A stretch of 64,000 nucleotides of DNA from Bacteriovoracaceae bacterium (GTDB taxonomy: Bacteria; Bdellovibrionota; Bacteriovoracia; Bacteriovoracales; Bacteriovoracaceae), in assembly GCA_021737405.1 (NCBI GenBank), contig JAIPEG010000002.1, positions 248,001-312,000 on the forward strand, in the 5' to 3' direction. How positions within the stretch are numbered: the first letter of the stretch is position 1; every line of letters starts with the position of its first letter. Position numbers and translations under genes: made by a program. Of the stretch, positions 51,647 through 61,309 are shown piece after piece. The notes beneath the pieces were generated by a model. That model was not told the DNA's origin. It ran no database searches and was given only the letters and a program-made list of their open reading frames with translations.

Positions 51647-53464
51647 ATGTGTGGAATTGTTGGCCATATCGGACCCTCAGATTCAGTTGAAGTTGTTATG
51701 GAGGGTCTTCGTCGTCTCGAATACCGTGGATATGATTCCGCAGGTGTTACTTTTATTGATGAGAGCGGTACGCTTAAGACTTATAAAAAAACCGGAAAAA
51801 TAGAAAAATTAACGGAACTTCTAAAAGACGTTGATACTCACAGCATGGTCTCAATCGGCCACACCCGCTGGGCCACTCATGGTGGTGTGACAGACTTTAA
51901 CTCTCACCCGCATGCTCATGAAAAGCTATCAATGGTTCACAACGGGATTATTGAAAATGCAGACGGGATTAGAGATGAGCTAATGGCGAAGGGTTATAAG
52001 TTTAAGTCTGAAACAGATTCAGAAGTGTTTCTTATGCTCGTCCATGATTTAAATAAAACCATGAGTTTAAAAGAGGCCATCTTAAAAGGTTTTTCAACAG
52101 TTACTGGAAACTCTGCCTTTGTTTTTATAAGTGAAGAACAAAAAGAAATATACGCCATAAAAAGAGCAGCTCCCTTGGTTTGTGGAACTCATTACACAAA
52201 ATCTCAAGCTGTCGTAAGTTCTGATCCATACGCACTAGCGGGAGCGGCAGATAGAATATACTTTCCAGAAGATGGGATTCTTTGTCATTTAAGCGCAGGC
52301 AACAAAGAGCTCATTAAATTTTATGATAGTGAAGGCAATCCAAGTGAAGCCTACAAATCTAAGAAACAAGACATGCAGGTTGATCCATCTGATAAAGGTG
52401 ATTTCGAGCACTACATGCTTAAAGAGATTTATGAACAACCAGGTCTTATCCGTGCTCTTTGTCAGTATTACTTTACAGGCGAGGGTAGTGAGTCCTTAGA
52501 AGCAGTAGCAAATCTTAAACCAAGTAGATTTCATATCACTGCTTGTGGTACCGCTTATTATGCAGGTCTCGTTGTAAGAGACTTTATTGAATCCATTAAT
52601 AGGATTCCTTGCTCCTTTGAATTAGCAAGTGAGTTTCGTTACAGAAATCCCATTTTAGAGAAAAATGATATTGGATTATTCATCAGCCAGTCTGGTGAAA
52701 CGGCTGATACTCTTGCCGGGCAGGAAGAGTGCCAAGGTCAAAAGATTAAAACGATTTCTCTCGTAAATGTTGAGGGGAGTTCGTTGTTTCGTGCTTGTGA
52801 CCATAATCTCTTAATTCGAGCAGGTGTTGAAATTGGCGTTGCCTCCACAAAGGCTTTCACCCAAATGGGATTAACGGGACGATTACTTGCCCATGCCTTA
52901 TCGGGTGATTTAAAGAATGTCGAAAAACAGAAAATTGTTGCTGATCGATTTGAACTTTTAGCCGTAAGAATTGATAAGCTTCTCGATGAAGTTGATAAGA
53001 TAAAAGCAATAGCAGAAGAAATATATAATCAAAAAGGATACTTCTTTACGGGTAGAGGAAAGTACTTTCCTGTCGCACTTGAAGGAGCCTTGAAGTTAAA
53101 AGAGATCGCTTATGTTCATGCAGAAGGTTACGCCGCTGGAGAGTTAAAGCATGGTCCAATAGCTTTAATTGATGAGGATATGGTGAATATTGCCTTAGTT
53201 GGACCAGAGCTTAAGGATAAAACAATCTCAAATATCCAAGAAATAAAAGCGAGAAAGGGAATAATCGTTGGCATAGGTCCAAGTGACAGCTCTCTTGAAA
53301 GAATTTCTGACTACTTTCTAGAATTAAACTTTGAAGGGTTAGAGGAATTATCACCTCTCTATATAAACGTCGTGAATCAATTACTTTCTTATTATATGGC
53401 GAAATTTAAAGGAACCGATATTGATAAGCCTAGAAATTTGGCCAAATCAGTTACCGTAGAATGA
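51647..53464 (+). CDS. glmS: glutamine--fructose-6-phosphate aminotransferase (isomerising)
   Basis: GlmS converts fructose-6-P and glutamine to glucosamine-6-P, the first step to UDP-GlcNAc. I start at the ATG at 51647 because the mature enzyme needs Cys as residue 1 after Met removal (CGIVGH); the GTG at 51638 would bury it. The glutaminase domain (YRGYDSAGV, TRWATHGGVTDFNSHPH) is followed by two SIS domains (SQSGETADT; GRGKYFPVALEGALKLKEIAYVHAEGYAAGELKHGP). Length 605 aa is typical. Its TGA overlaps the ATG of the uvrD-type helicase gene. Confidence 0.97.
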   Translation: MCGIVGHIGPSDSVEVVMEGLRRLEYRGYDSAGVTFIDESGTLKTYKKTGKIEKLTELLKDVDTHSMVSIGHTRWATHGGVTDFNSHPHAHEKLSMVHNGIIENADGIRDELMAKGYKFKSETDSEVFLMLVHDLNKTMSLKEAILKGFSTVTGNSAFVFISEEQKEIYAIKRAAPLVCGTHYTKSQAVVSSDPYALAGAADRIYFPEDGILCHLSAGNKELIKFYDSEGNPSEAYKSKKQDMQVDPSDKGDFEHYMLKEIYEQPGLIRALCQYYFTGEGSESLEAVANLKPSRFHITACGTAYYAGLVVRDFIESINRIPCSFELASEFRYRNPILEKNDIGLFISQSGETADTLAGQEECQGQKIKTISLVNVEGSSLFRACDHNLLIRAGVEIGVASTKAFTQMGLTGRLLAHALSGDLKNVEKQKIVADRFELLAVRIDKLLDEVDKIKAIAEEIYNQKGYFFTGRGKYFPVALEGALKLKEIAYVHAEGYAAGELKHGPIALIDEDMVNIALVGPELKDKTISNIQEIKARKGIIVGIGPSDSSLERISDYFLELNFEGLEELSPLYINVVNQLLSYYMAKFKGTDIDKPRNLAKSVTVE

Positions 53465-55719
53465 TTAATTTAAATAAGCTCAATACAAATCAAAGAAAAG
53501 CAGTAGAGGAAACTGAGGGACCTGTGATGGTTCTGGCAGGGGCTGGATCTGGTAAGACAAAAACGCTTGTTACAAGGATTTCCTATCTTTTAACAGATAA
53601 AAATATTAGCCCTTATCGTATCCTTGCTCTTACCTTCTCGAATAAAGCGGCAAGAGAGATGAGGGAGCGAGTTGCCTCTGAGGTTCATGAGGATCTTGGT
53701 GCCCTTCAAATAACAACCTTTCACGCTTTTTGCTCTCGACTGTTAAGGCAAGAATCACAGTGCTTAGGTCTTTCAAAAAACTTCACAATCTATGACACAT
53801 CCGAGAGTAAGTCCGTTGTGAAAACTCTTCTCGGGCGTCGTGGAATAAGCACTAAAGAAGTCTCTCCTTTTGAGATTCTCTACTTTATGGATAACCTAAA
53901 AAATAATGGTTATTACAGTGGTAGAAAATCTGAAGATTTCGTCCCCGATAGAGATGACCCATTCTTTGAATATTATGAAGAGTATGAAAGTGAACTTCAC
54001 CGTGCGAATGCTGTAGATTTTGGTGGTTTAATCACAGGAGTCTTACAATTATTTGAAAAATATCCCGATGTTTTAAAGCGCTACCAAGAACGTTATCAAT
54101 ACATTCTTGTTGATGAGTATCAGGATACCAATAGGGCCCAGTTTGATTTATTAAAACACTTAAGCACTTACAATGAGAATATCTGTGTAGTTGGTGATGA
54201 GGATCAATCGATCTATTCTTGGCGTGGCGCTGATATAAACAATATTCTTGATTTTGAAAAAACATATCCTAGTGCCAAAATTTTAAAGCTTGAACAAAAT
54301 TATCGCTCTAGTAAGAATATCATTGAAGCCGCGTCACATGTCATTGCTAGAAACTCCTTACGAAAAGGTAAGGAGATGTGGACTGAAAACCCCGAGGGAG
54401 AGAGCATTCAAATTATTGAATGTCATAATGATAAAAAAGAAGCAGAATTTATCGCCCAAAAGGTTTTGGATTTAAATAAGAAAGAAAAGATCGAATTTAA
54501 AGAAATGGCGGTTTTTTATCGTACGAACTCACAGTCTCGCCTATTAGAAGATTATTTAAGAAAATCTAACATTCCGTATCGAGTCGTTGGTGGCGTTAAG
54601 TTCTATGAGCGAAAAGAGGTTAAAGATCTTTTGGCCTATTTGAGAATCGTCGTAAATGAAAAGGATTCTCTTGCCCTAAGTCGGATCATTAATGTTCCCA
54701 CAAGGGGAATTGGTGCCACAACACTTAGAAAAATTGAAAACGTTGCCGTCAAGAGTAACTCTTCCTTATTTGAGTCCATTGAAAATATTGTAGATAATCC
54801 AACAGAGTTCAGTCACTTAAAGCTCTCGGCCAAAGTTAAAAGTTCTCTTAATGCTCTTGCTACCCTTATTCAAGATATCCGCGCGCTAAGCAGTGAAGGT
54901 GTCGCCCCAAGTGTTTTATACGAAAAAATGCTTCATGAATCTGGTTATTGGGATAATTTAAAGGCCTCAAAAGATTATGAATCAATGGCGCGTTTAGAAA
55001 ACTTGGAAGAGCTTGGTAACGCCATTAAGCAATTTGAAGAAGGTGAAGATAAGCCCGCTTTATTAGGGTTTTTAGAGACAATTACACTGGATCAGTCATC
55101 GGAAGAAGATAGGGAGTTACCTCAAGGCGAAGTAGCATTAATGACTGTTCATGGAGCCAAGGGGCTAGAGTTTTCCCACGTCTTTTTGGCCGGAGCAGAA
55201 GAGAATGTCTTTCCAAGTTATCGCTCCTTAGAGATGGGTCAGCATGCAGAAGAAGAAGAGCGTCGTCTCTTTTATGTGGCCATGACGAGAGCGATGCAAA
55301 AGCTCTATATTTGCTTTGCTCAGGGGCGCATGCTTTTTGGACAATTAAAATTCAATGGTCCAAGTCGTTTTATCCATGAAATTCCAAACAAGTATTATGA
55401 TTGGATAAAAGAAGGCCAGAGAACTTCTGGTTATAGCTGGCAAGATAACGATTCCATTGATGATGAATGGGATAATCAGTATGAAAAAGACCCTGAGTAT
55501 GAAGATGGTGAGGTTACTTATCAAGTGAGTGGACCGCAGAAAACGGTCATCCCTCAAAAGTTTCCAAAGGGCTCTAAAGTCATTCACTCTCTCTATGGAG
55601 AAGGTTTGGTAATGGAAAGTGAGGGCGCAGGTCCTGAAGAAAAGGTTGTCATAAAATTTCTGGATGGAGCAAGAAAAAAGTTTATGGTTAGATTTGCTCC
55701 ACTGGTTTTAAATCAATAG
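53461..55719 (+). CDS. UvrD/PcrA-family DNA helicase
   Basis: This superfamily 1A 3'-5' helicase has all motifs in order: Q motif LNTNQRKAV, Walker A LAGAGSGKTKTL (about 26-37), Ia LTFSNKAAREM, II LVDEYQDTN, III VGDEDQSIYSWRGA, IV LEQNYRS, V VHGAKGLEF, and VI RRLFYVAMTRA. The C-terminal Tudor-like module (KVIHSLYGEGLVMES) is that of PcrA/UvrD. It acts in repair and in removing protein roadblocks. The start overlaps the glmS stop (ATGA). Confidence 0.95.
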   Translation: MINLNKLNTNQRKAVEETEGPVMVLAGAGSGKTKTLVTRISYLLTDKNISPYRILALTFSNKAAREMRERVASEVHEDLGALQITTFHAFCSRLLRQESQCLGLSKNFTIYDTSESKSVVKTLLGRRGISTKEVSPFEILYFMDNLKNNGYYSGRKSEDFVPDRDDPFFEYYEEYESELHRANAVDFGGLITGVLQLFEKYPDVLKRYQERYQYILVDEYQDTNRAQFDLLKHLSTYNENICVVGDEDQSIYSWRGADINNILDFEKTYPSAKILKLEQNYRSSKNIIEAASHVIARNSLRKGKEMWTENPEGESIQIIECHNDKKEAEFIAQKVLDLNKKEKIEFKEMAVFYRTNSQSRLLEDYLRKSNIPYRVVGGVKFYERKEVKDLLAYLRIVVNEKDSLALSRIINVPTRGIGATTLRKIENVAVKSNSSLFESIENIVDNPTEFSHLKLSAKVKSSLNALATLIQDIRALSSEGVAPSVLYEKMLHESGYWDNLKASKDYESMARLENLEELGNAIKQFEEGEDKPALLGFLETITLDQSSEEDRELPQGEVALMTVHGAKGLEFSHVFLAGAEENVFPSYRSLEMGQHAEEEERRLFYVAMTRAMQKLYICFAQGRMLFGQLKFNGPSRFIHEIPNKYYDWIKEGQRTSGYSWQDNDSIDDEWDNQYEKDPEYEDGEVTYQVSGPQKTVIPQKFPKGSKVIHSLYGEGLVMESEGAGPEEKVVIKFLDGARKKFMVRFAPLVLNQ

Positions 55720-55736
55720 CTTCAAGGAAGAATCTT

Positions 55737-57947
55737 TTGAAAGAAAATAAGAAAATTTTAATAATTAGTTTAGTTTTGTTCTTCTTATGTGGGGGCGGAG
55801 CTCTTTTTTATTTTGTAAACTCTCAAATTAAGCCTGAAGAGATTAAATTGGCCATAAAGGAAAAGATTGAGAAATCAATTCCTGGTGCAGAAGTAACTCT
55901 CGGTGATTTGAGTGTGAATTATGGACCCTCTATCTTTTTAAGAGTGAAGGGCATGGATGTTCTTTTAAAGAAGGAACTGTCTGTTAGCAGGGACTTTTTT
56001 AAGGTAAGTGAAATTGAAGTCAGGCTACCTATATGGTCTTTGATTACCGGTGGAGGAAACCTTGACGTTAATCTCGTTAATCCAGAGGTTTTTTTACGAG
56101 AGACAAAAGAGAAAAAGGGTAATTGGTCTCGGGCGTTTGATGGAGCTCCAAAGGAAGAAAAGATATCTCATAAGCAAGCCAAGGCAGTAGAGAAACAGGC
56201 AAACGTTATATTGCCTTCTTTTATTGTAAACTCAACTATTGGTGTGAGATTAAATAATTTACAAGTTTATTATGATATCAAGGGCAAGGAAGGTGTTTGG
56301 TCAGTAAGTAAACTCGTGTTAAAAAACTTAGGGTTAACTTCTAATGCTGCATTTGAAATTCAATCAAAGTTTAAGAGAGTTAAAAATGATGAGGACTTCT
56401 TCAGTTTAGATACTGTGATGGTCGGTTCAATTGAGTTTGAAAAGTATCTCAAAACGGGACATCTAAATATTGATTCTAGCTTTAAAGTGAAGAATTTAAA
56501 ATATTCTTATATTAGAGATGCCCTTCCTACAACGCGTGGAGATTTTTCAATTTCTTTAAATAAGACAGGTCTTTTAAAAGGTAAATTCAATGCTTTTTAC
56601 AAATCTAGTGAGTTTAAAACCAACTTTCTAGTTGATGAAAATGGCAATGCGGTTATGGATAATGTCCATGCCAATCTTTCGTTAGGCGATTTTAATGACA
56701 TTTGGAAGGCCAATGGATATCAAGCTAATTTAGCCAACGCAAAGGCCACGTTAAATGGCGAACTTAATTATAAAGAAAATTCTATTATACCCAAAATGAA
56801 CTTTAGTCTTTCCGGATTAACTTATCCTTACCAAGGTAATGATCTAATACTCTCTCTCGAGGGGCTTTGGAATGAGGATTTAGTTATAAGTAATGGCCTG
56901 GTTCAGGCATTTGGTGGTGAGGCTAAATTCAAGTCAGAGGCAACGTTTAAAATAAATTCAAGTGAGCCCCTTGAAAAACGTCTCTCCCATTATTCAGCAG
57001 ATGTTGATTTTAACAAAATCAAAATAACTAAGAGTTTGGTTGATTCTTTAACAAAGAGTGATGTCCCTCCTAATAAAGAGGGAGAAAAAATAATCGCTAA
57101 AGCACCTCACTTCTTTCTTCTTCCAAAAGGTATTTTAAATGTCACGTTAAACTCGGCATCTTTGGAAAACGAAACTATTGAAGGCGGCATTACTCTAAAA
57201 ACCGATCAAGATAAGATTTCTTTTAAGAATGGAGTAATATTAAGTAAAGAGGGTAAAATCAAGATTGAAGGCAAAGGAAAAATTTTTGATAACCATATTG
57301 AATTAAATCATAATTTAAACTTTAAAAGCTGGAATTTAGCCTTAACCAATAGTCTTCTTGATAAAAATAAGTTTTATCTAAAAACAGTTGTTGATGGTGA
57401 TATTTCTGGATCCTATCACTACCCTGGTGAAGCGACTTATAAAGTCAGCTTAGTATCAGGGAAAGGCTCCTTTTTTAATTTTGATTTAGGACAAGTGCTA
57501 GGACCCTTTTATGACTCATTAGATAATACAGTGTGGGCAAAGACGAGAATTTTCACAAAGAAGAAAGTGAGTAATGAATTTGAGGGGCTAAAAGTAAAGG
57601 CGACTTTTGGAGTTAGTGAACATCACTTTAAAGAACTCAAGATAAAAACTTTTGATCATTTATTTGATGTCAGTGGTTTTATCGATCCTGTAAATAAAAA
57701 AAGAAAGAGAATGATTGTTTTAGTGAAGGGTGGCAAAGAGTTGGACTCATTCTTAAAGAAGAAAACAAAGCTAAACGCTTTTCCCATTGGACTATATAGC
57801 TATGGTTACAAACTAGAACTTGATGAGCTTTACCACTTGAAGAAGTTTTCAGAGAAGTTTCGATTTAAAAAAGATAGGGCTATGGCTAAAGAAGAAATAT
57901 TAAAAGTGCGCGCTAAAATAAAAGGGAAAGAAAATGAGAAAAGTTGA
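55737..57947 (+). CDS. AsmA-family-like envelope protein
   Basis: An N-terminal membrane anchor (residues 5-28) leads into a long beta-rich periplasmic region. The start pattern (IKEKIEKSIPGAEVTLGDLSVNYGPSIFLRVKGM) and the late beta-rich repeats are typical of AsmA-like proteins, which help carry lipids or control outer-membrane assembly. The TTG start at 55737 has an AAGGAAG site 6 bases before. It overlaps mtnA by 14 bases. Family assignment rests on layout and N-terminal pattern. Confidence 0.75.
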   Translation: MKENKKILIISLVLFFLCGGGALFYFVNSQIKPEEIKLAIKEKIEKSIPGAEVTLGDLSVNYGPSIFLRVKGMDVLLKKELSVSRDFFKVSEIEVRLPIWSLITGGGNLDVNLVNPEVFLRETKEKKGNWSRAFDGAPKEEKISHKQAKAVEKQANVILPSFIVNSTIGVRLNNLQVYYDIKGKEGVWSVSKLVLKNLGLTSNAAFEIQSKFKRVKNDEDFFSLDTVMVGSIEFEKYLKTGHLNIDSSFKVKNLKYSYIRDALPTTRGDFSISLNKTGLLKGKFNAFYKSSEFKTNFLVDENGNAVMDNVHANLSLGDFNDIWKANGYQANLANAKATLNGELNYKENSIIPKMNFSLSGLTYPYQGNDLILSLEGLWNEDLVISNGLVQAFGGEAKFKSEATFKINSSEPLEKRLSHYSADVDFNKIKITKSLVDSLTKSDVPPNKEGEKIIAKAPHFFLLPKGILNVTLNSASLENETIEGGITLKTDQDKISFKNGVILSKEGKIKIEGKGKIFDNHIELNHNLNFKSWNLALTNSLLDKNKFYLKTVVDGDISGSYHYPGEATYKVSLVSGKGSFFNFDLGQVLGPFYDSLDNTVWAKTRIFTKKKVSNEFEGLKVKATFGVSEHHFKELKIKTFDHLFDVSGFIDPVNKKRKRMIVLVKGGKELDSFLKKKTKLNAFPIGLYSYGYKLELDELYHLKKFSEKFRFKKDRAMAKEEILKVRAKIKGKENEKS

Positions 57948-58980
57948 ACCACTAAGGTGGAATAATGGAGTACTTACTTTAATCGATCAAAGAAAACTTC
58001 CCCATCAGGAGATTTTTCATGACTATTCAAGTGTTGAAGGGGTTCACGCTTCTATTAAAGACATGGTTGTAAGAGGAGCTCCACTTATTGGTTTTACAGC
58101 CCTCTTTGGAATGGTGATTGCTGCTAAAAATAATGCAAATGATTTAACTGGTCTTAAAGAAGCTGGTGAATACTTAAAAACAGCAAGACCAACTGCTGTT
58201 AATTTAGCCTATGAGGTTGATCGCGCCCTAGGCATCTGTGAAAGTGAGATTACAGAGGGGAGACGTGATTCTCTATATCAAACATTAGAAAAGTTTTCAT
58301 TAGATCAAATGGAAAAGCTTTATAGAGATAATTTGGCCATGGCCAAAATTGCTTTTAGAGAATTAACAGAGAAGTATGGCGATAAAAAACTTAATCTAAT
58401 GACTTTATGTAACACGGGCTTTCTTGCTTGTGGTCCTATGGGAACGGCACTCGGTGTGATTGAGTACGCTTTTGAACAAGGAAGAGTAAATCATGTCTAT
58501 GCCTCTGAGACTCGTCCTTATCTTCAGGGAGGTCGATTAACGGCTTATGAGCTCACTACTTCTGGCATTCCACATTCGGTAACAGTTGAGGGCGCTTTTT
58601 CTTATCTTATGAAGAAGGGTTTGATCGATGCCATTTTTATTGGTGCAGATCGTATTGTTGAAAATGGAGATACAGCAAATAAGGTCGGTAGCTCTACACT
58701 TGCGATTGTGGCCAAGCACTATGGAATTCCATTTTATACGGTAGCACCAACAAGTACTTTTGATTTATCTTCTAAAACTGGTGAAGAAATTGAAATCGAG
58801 CTTAGGCCAGAAGAAGAGGTTCTTGAGGCCATGGGAGAGAGGATTTGTCCCAAAGAATCTCGTGCTCTTAATCCAAGCTTTGATGTAACTGACCATCAGC
58901 ATTTAACGGGCATTATTTGTGAGAATGGAATTATTAAAGACATTACTCCTGAAAATGTTGTCAAAACAGTAAGAGGCTAA
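57934..58980 (+). CDS. mtnA: methylthioribose-1-phosphate isomerase
   Basis: MtnA isomerises 5-methylthioribose-1-P to methylthioribulose-1-P in the methionine salvage pathway. Conserved segments are RGAPLIGFTALFGMV (45-59), the catalytic TLCNTGFLACGPMGTALGVI (Cys near residue 157) and IFIGADRIVENGDTANKVGS (Asp near 237). The 348 aa length is typical. No other mtn genes are nearby. The start overlaps the AsmA-like gene. Confidence 0.94.
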   Translation: MRKVEPLRWNNGVLTLIDQRKLPHQEIFHDYSSVEGVHASIKDMVVRGAPLIGFTALFGMVIAAKNNANDLTGLKEAGEYLKTARPTAVNLAYEVDRALGICESEITEGRRDSLYQTLEKFSLDQMEKLYRDNLAMAKIAFRELTEKYGDKKLNLMTLCNTGFLACGPMGTALGVIEYAFEQGRVNHVYASETRPYLQGGRLTAYELTTSGIPHSVTVEGAFSYLMKKGLIDAIFIGADRIVENGDTANKVGSSTLAIVAKHYGIPFYTVAPTSTFDLSSKTGEEIEIELRPEEEVLEAMGERICPKESRALNPSFDVTDHQHLTGIICENGIIKDITPENVVKTVRG

Positions 58981-58981
58981 G

Positions 58982-59896
58982 TTGAAACGAGCTTCGATCG
59001 ATATTGGGTCTAATACCGTATTATTATTGGCGGCAGAGATTAAAGAAAATGAAATCTTTCGTGAACTTGCGAATGAAAGTCGTGTTACGAGTCTTGGTAA
59101 AGATTTAGATACTAAAAAGGTCTTTATTAAAAGTTCTATGAAAGACACTTTTCAAGCGCTAAGAGAATACGAAGTAATTCTAAAGAATTTAGATATTTCT
59201 CCTGATCAAGTTATTGTAACGGCAACAGAAGCTGCGCGTGTTGCCACGAACTCAAGTGAGTTTTTTAAAGAGATTAAAGAAGAACTTGGTTTTCGTGTTC
59301 AGATTATTGATGGAATCGGTGAGGCTTACTACACCTCTCTTGGTGTGGTGTCTGGAACCAAGTTAGTGGAGCCTAATGTTACTATTATGGATATTGGTGG
59401 AGCCTCAACTGAATTAATAAGTGTTCAGATTAAACCCTTTAAAATTTTATCATCTGTGAGCTTACCTCTTGGAAGTGTACGTTGCTCGGATTGGTTAAAA
59501 GCAAAAATATTTGATGAAAAGATAAAAGAAATCTTTGAGATATTTGACGTCTCCTCCTATCGCACCGATCATTTAATGTGTGTGGCCGGTTCGATGACCT
59601 CTTTAGGAAGTATGATAAAGGGACTAAAGAAATTCGACTCAAACGAAGTGAATGGTACCAAAATATTATTTTCAGACTTTTTAAAATTTACTGAAAAAAT
59701 TAAGAAAAGATCTCCCGTGGAATTACTTCTTAAGTTTCCCTTTCTAGGGAAAAGGTCGAAGAGTATCGTTGGTGGGGCTTACTTGGGCGAGGCCATGGGC
59801 AAGATTTTATGTGTGAAGACATTTGAAATTTCCACATTGGGCCTTCGTTACGGTACACTAAAAGCTGGAGGAATTGATGAGCGCTTCTGCAAGTAA
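58982..59896 (+). CDS. Ppx/GppA-family phosphatase (exopolyphosphatase / pppGpp phosphatase)
   Basis: The N-terminus RASIDIGSNTVLLLAAEI is the ASKHA phosphate-binding loop 1, and MDIGGASTELI is the second loop, as in Ppx and GppA. It hydrolyses polyphosphate or pppGpp. The 304 aa form lacks the C-terminal HD-like domains of the longer Ppx, as in the short actinobacterial and epsilon-type enzymes. The TTG start is dictated by the conserved N-terminus. In the same window is a possible (p)ppGpp synthetase-like protein (21304), though not adjacent. Confidence 0.9.
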   Translation: MKRASIDIGSNTVLLLAAEIKENEIFRELANESRVTSLGKDLDTKKVFIKSSMKDTFQALREYEVILKNLDISPDQVIVTATEAARVATNSSEFFKEIKEELGFRVQIIDGIGEAYYTSLGVVSGTKLVEPNVTIMDIGGASTELISVQIKPFKILSSVSLPLGSVRCSDWLKAKIFDEKIKEIFEIFDVSSYRTDHLMCVAGSMTSLGSMIKGLKKFDSNEVNGTKILFSDFLKFTEKIKKRSPVELLLKFPFLGKRSKSIVGGAYLGEAMGKILCVKTFEISTLGLRYGTLKAGGIDERFCK

Positions 59897-60353
59897 TTTT
59901 GATAAGCCAATGAATTTTAAAAAAGGTCAGGTTATCTTCGCTGAAGGTGAGGCCTCAAGCTTTCTCTATATTGTTATTTCTGGAGAAGTGAGAATCTTTA
60001 AAGAACAAAACTCTAAACTCATGCCCATCTCTGTTGTTGGACCTAAAGATTTTATCGGAGAGCTAAGTATGTTCAATGATGAGCCAAGAAGTGCCACGGC
60101 CATAGCGACTAAAGAAACAACACTAATGATTATTAAAAAGACCGATATTAGAAAGGTTCTGCGCTCATGCCCTGAGTGGGTAAGTGATATCATGATTACG
60201 ATTAGTGATCGTCTTAGAAGTACCGTTGAGGTGCTTAGAGAGCATCGTATTGTAGATGATCTCCATCCCGAAGAAGTACAGCCTTTATCTGGCCAAGAGA
60301 TAAAAGCTTTTCAGTCAAGTGTTAGTGATTATAGATCTCGAAGAGGGTTATAA
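59877..60353 (+). CDS. cyclic-nucleotide-binding-domain protein
   Basis: A Crp-type cNMP-binding beta barrel occupies about residues 10-125: KKGQVIFAEGEASSFLYIVISGEVRIF, then the phosphate cassette GELSMFNDEPRSATAIA (Glu and Arg that hold cyclic nucleotide). No DNA-binding helix-turn-helix follows, so it is not a transcription factor but a stand-alone sensor. It starts inside the end of the ppx-type gene (20-base overlap) and overlaps the convergent FliG-like gene by 6 bases. Bdellovibrio relies heavily on cyclic nucleotides and is known for such proteins; the ligand here is not known. Confidence 0.9.
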   Translation: MSASASNFDKPMNFKKGQVIFAEGEASSFLYIVISGEVRIFKEQNSKLMPISVVGPKDFIGELSMFNDEPRSATAIATKETTLMIIKKTDIRKVLRSCPEWVSDIMITISDRLRSTVEVLREHRIVDDLHPEEVQPLSGQEIKAFQSSVSDYRSRRGL

Positions 60354-60773
60354 CGAAATTACTTTTTTCTTTGAGAGGGCCGACATTACCGCTTTGATTC
60401 GTGCACATGCTCTTTCTACATCGCGAGATTCATTAGTAAGTCGGGTATTCATTACTTTAAAGGCTTCCTCTGCATAATTTCTTTCGCAAAGAGAAAGGAG
60501 CTTTCTTTGTGACTGAATATTTAAGGTCTTAAGGGCAACACCTAAGACAGGTGCCTTTACATAAGTGAGAATTCTCTCGATTGTATGATCTGGAAGCTCC
60601 ACCATGGATTTAAATGAGATTGATGTTTCCATGATTTCATCAGCAAGCTGAGGATTTCTTGGGCGAATTTGCTTAAGCAGTCTTTCTCGCTCTTCCTGAG
60701 TTAAATACTGAAACATTTCTAAAATTTGTGCTCTACCGTTAATAAAAACATTTCCAGTGTTATCGTTTTCCAT
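60348..60773 (-). CDS. FliG-like helical-repeat protein (141 aa)
   Basis: The chain is all helical and resembles the middle and C-terminal armadillo-like modules of FliG: LTQEERERLLKQIRPRNPQLADEIMETSISF followed by LPDHTIERILTYVKAPVLGVALKTL, like FliG's 'F-x-D-L-x-x-L-D-x-R-x-I-Q-x-L-L-R-x-x-D-x-x-x-L-x-x-A-L-K'. It is far shorter than FliG (about 330 aa) and lacks the charged torque helix. It could be a FliG paralogue used by another machine. It is in an operon with the coiled-coil protein gene 23 bases upstream. Confidence 0.65.
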   Translation of the reverse strand: MENDNTGNVFINGRAQILEMFQYLTQEERERLLKQIRPRNPQLADEIMETSISFKSMVELPDHTIERILTYVKAPVLGVALKTLNIQSQRKLLSLCERNYAEEAFKVMNTRLTNESRDVERACARIKAVMSALSKKKVISL

Positions 60774-60796
60774 TATTTTCCTTTACTCCTACTTGA

Positions 60797-61219
60797 TTAC
60801 GCCGTTTCAAATTTTGCTTTTTGTTTGATGAACTTCTCACGAGCATTCTCTAGGGTATCGCGATGGCTCTCTTTCATGTTTTGTAATTCGTTTTGTTGTG
60901 ATTCACTAACCTCTGCAATTTGTTGTGAGTGGGTCGTTTTTAAATTGCTAAGTTCTTCGGAGAGTCTTTTGTTTTCTCCTTGAAGTCTCATTTCATGGCG
61001 ACTTCTAACGAGATTAAGTTTCTGTTCAAGCTCTGCCTCAAGGCCCGTTAACTTGGTTTCATATTCGGAACGCATACGACCAAGCATGTTTTCGTAGCGC
61101 TTTACTTCTGTTTCATAGACTTTATTATTTTCGGACCGAAGCTTCTTTAGCTCAAAGTTATAGCGCTTCTCTTCAGACGCTTTGAACCTTTGAGACTTTA
61201 AGTGGGAGATGTCCGTCAT
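60797..61219 (-). CDS. coiled-coil protein (140 aa)
   Basis: Residues about 15-135 are one continuous heptad-type coiled coil rich in Glu, Lys, Arg and Leu (KKLRSENNKVYETEVKRYEN, EAELEQKLNLVRSRHEMRL). No signal peptide or other domain. It is similar in style to cytoplasmic scaffolding filaments. It precedes the FliG-like gene in an operon, suggesting the two products work together, perhaps at a polar or motor-like structure; that is inference. Confidence 0.7.
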   Translation of the reverse strand: MTDISHLKSQRFKASEEKRYNFELKKLRSENNKVYETEVKRYENMLGRMRSEYETKLTGLEAELEQKLNLVRSRHEMRLQGENKRLSEELSNLKTTHSQQIAEVSESQQNELQNMKESHRDTLENAREKFIKQKAKFETA

Positions 61220-61309
61220 GGGAGCTTCCTTAATTCCTTTGTAAATGCCATCCTGGCATCCTATATTTAGAGTATCTAATAGGTTGGCTTTACTTCAAGG
61301 AGGCAAAAA

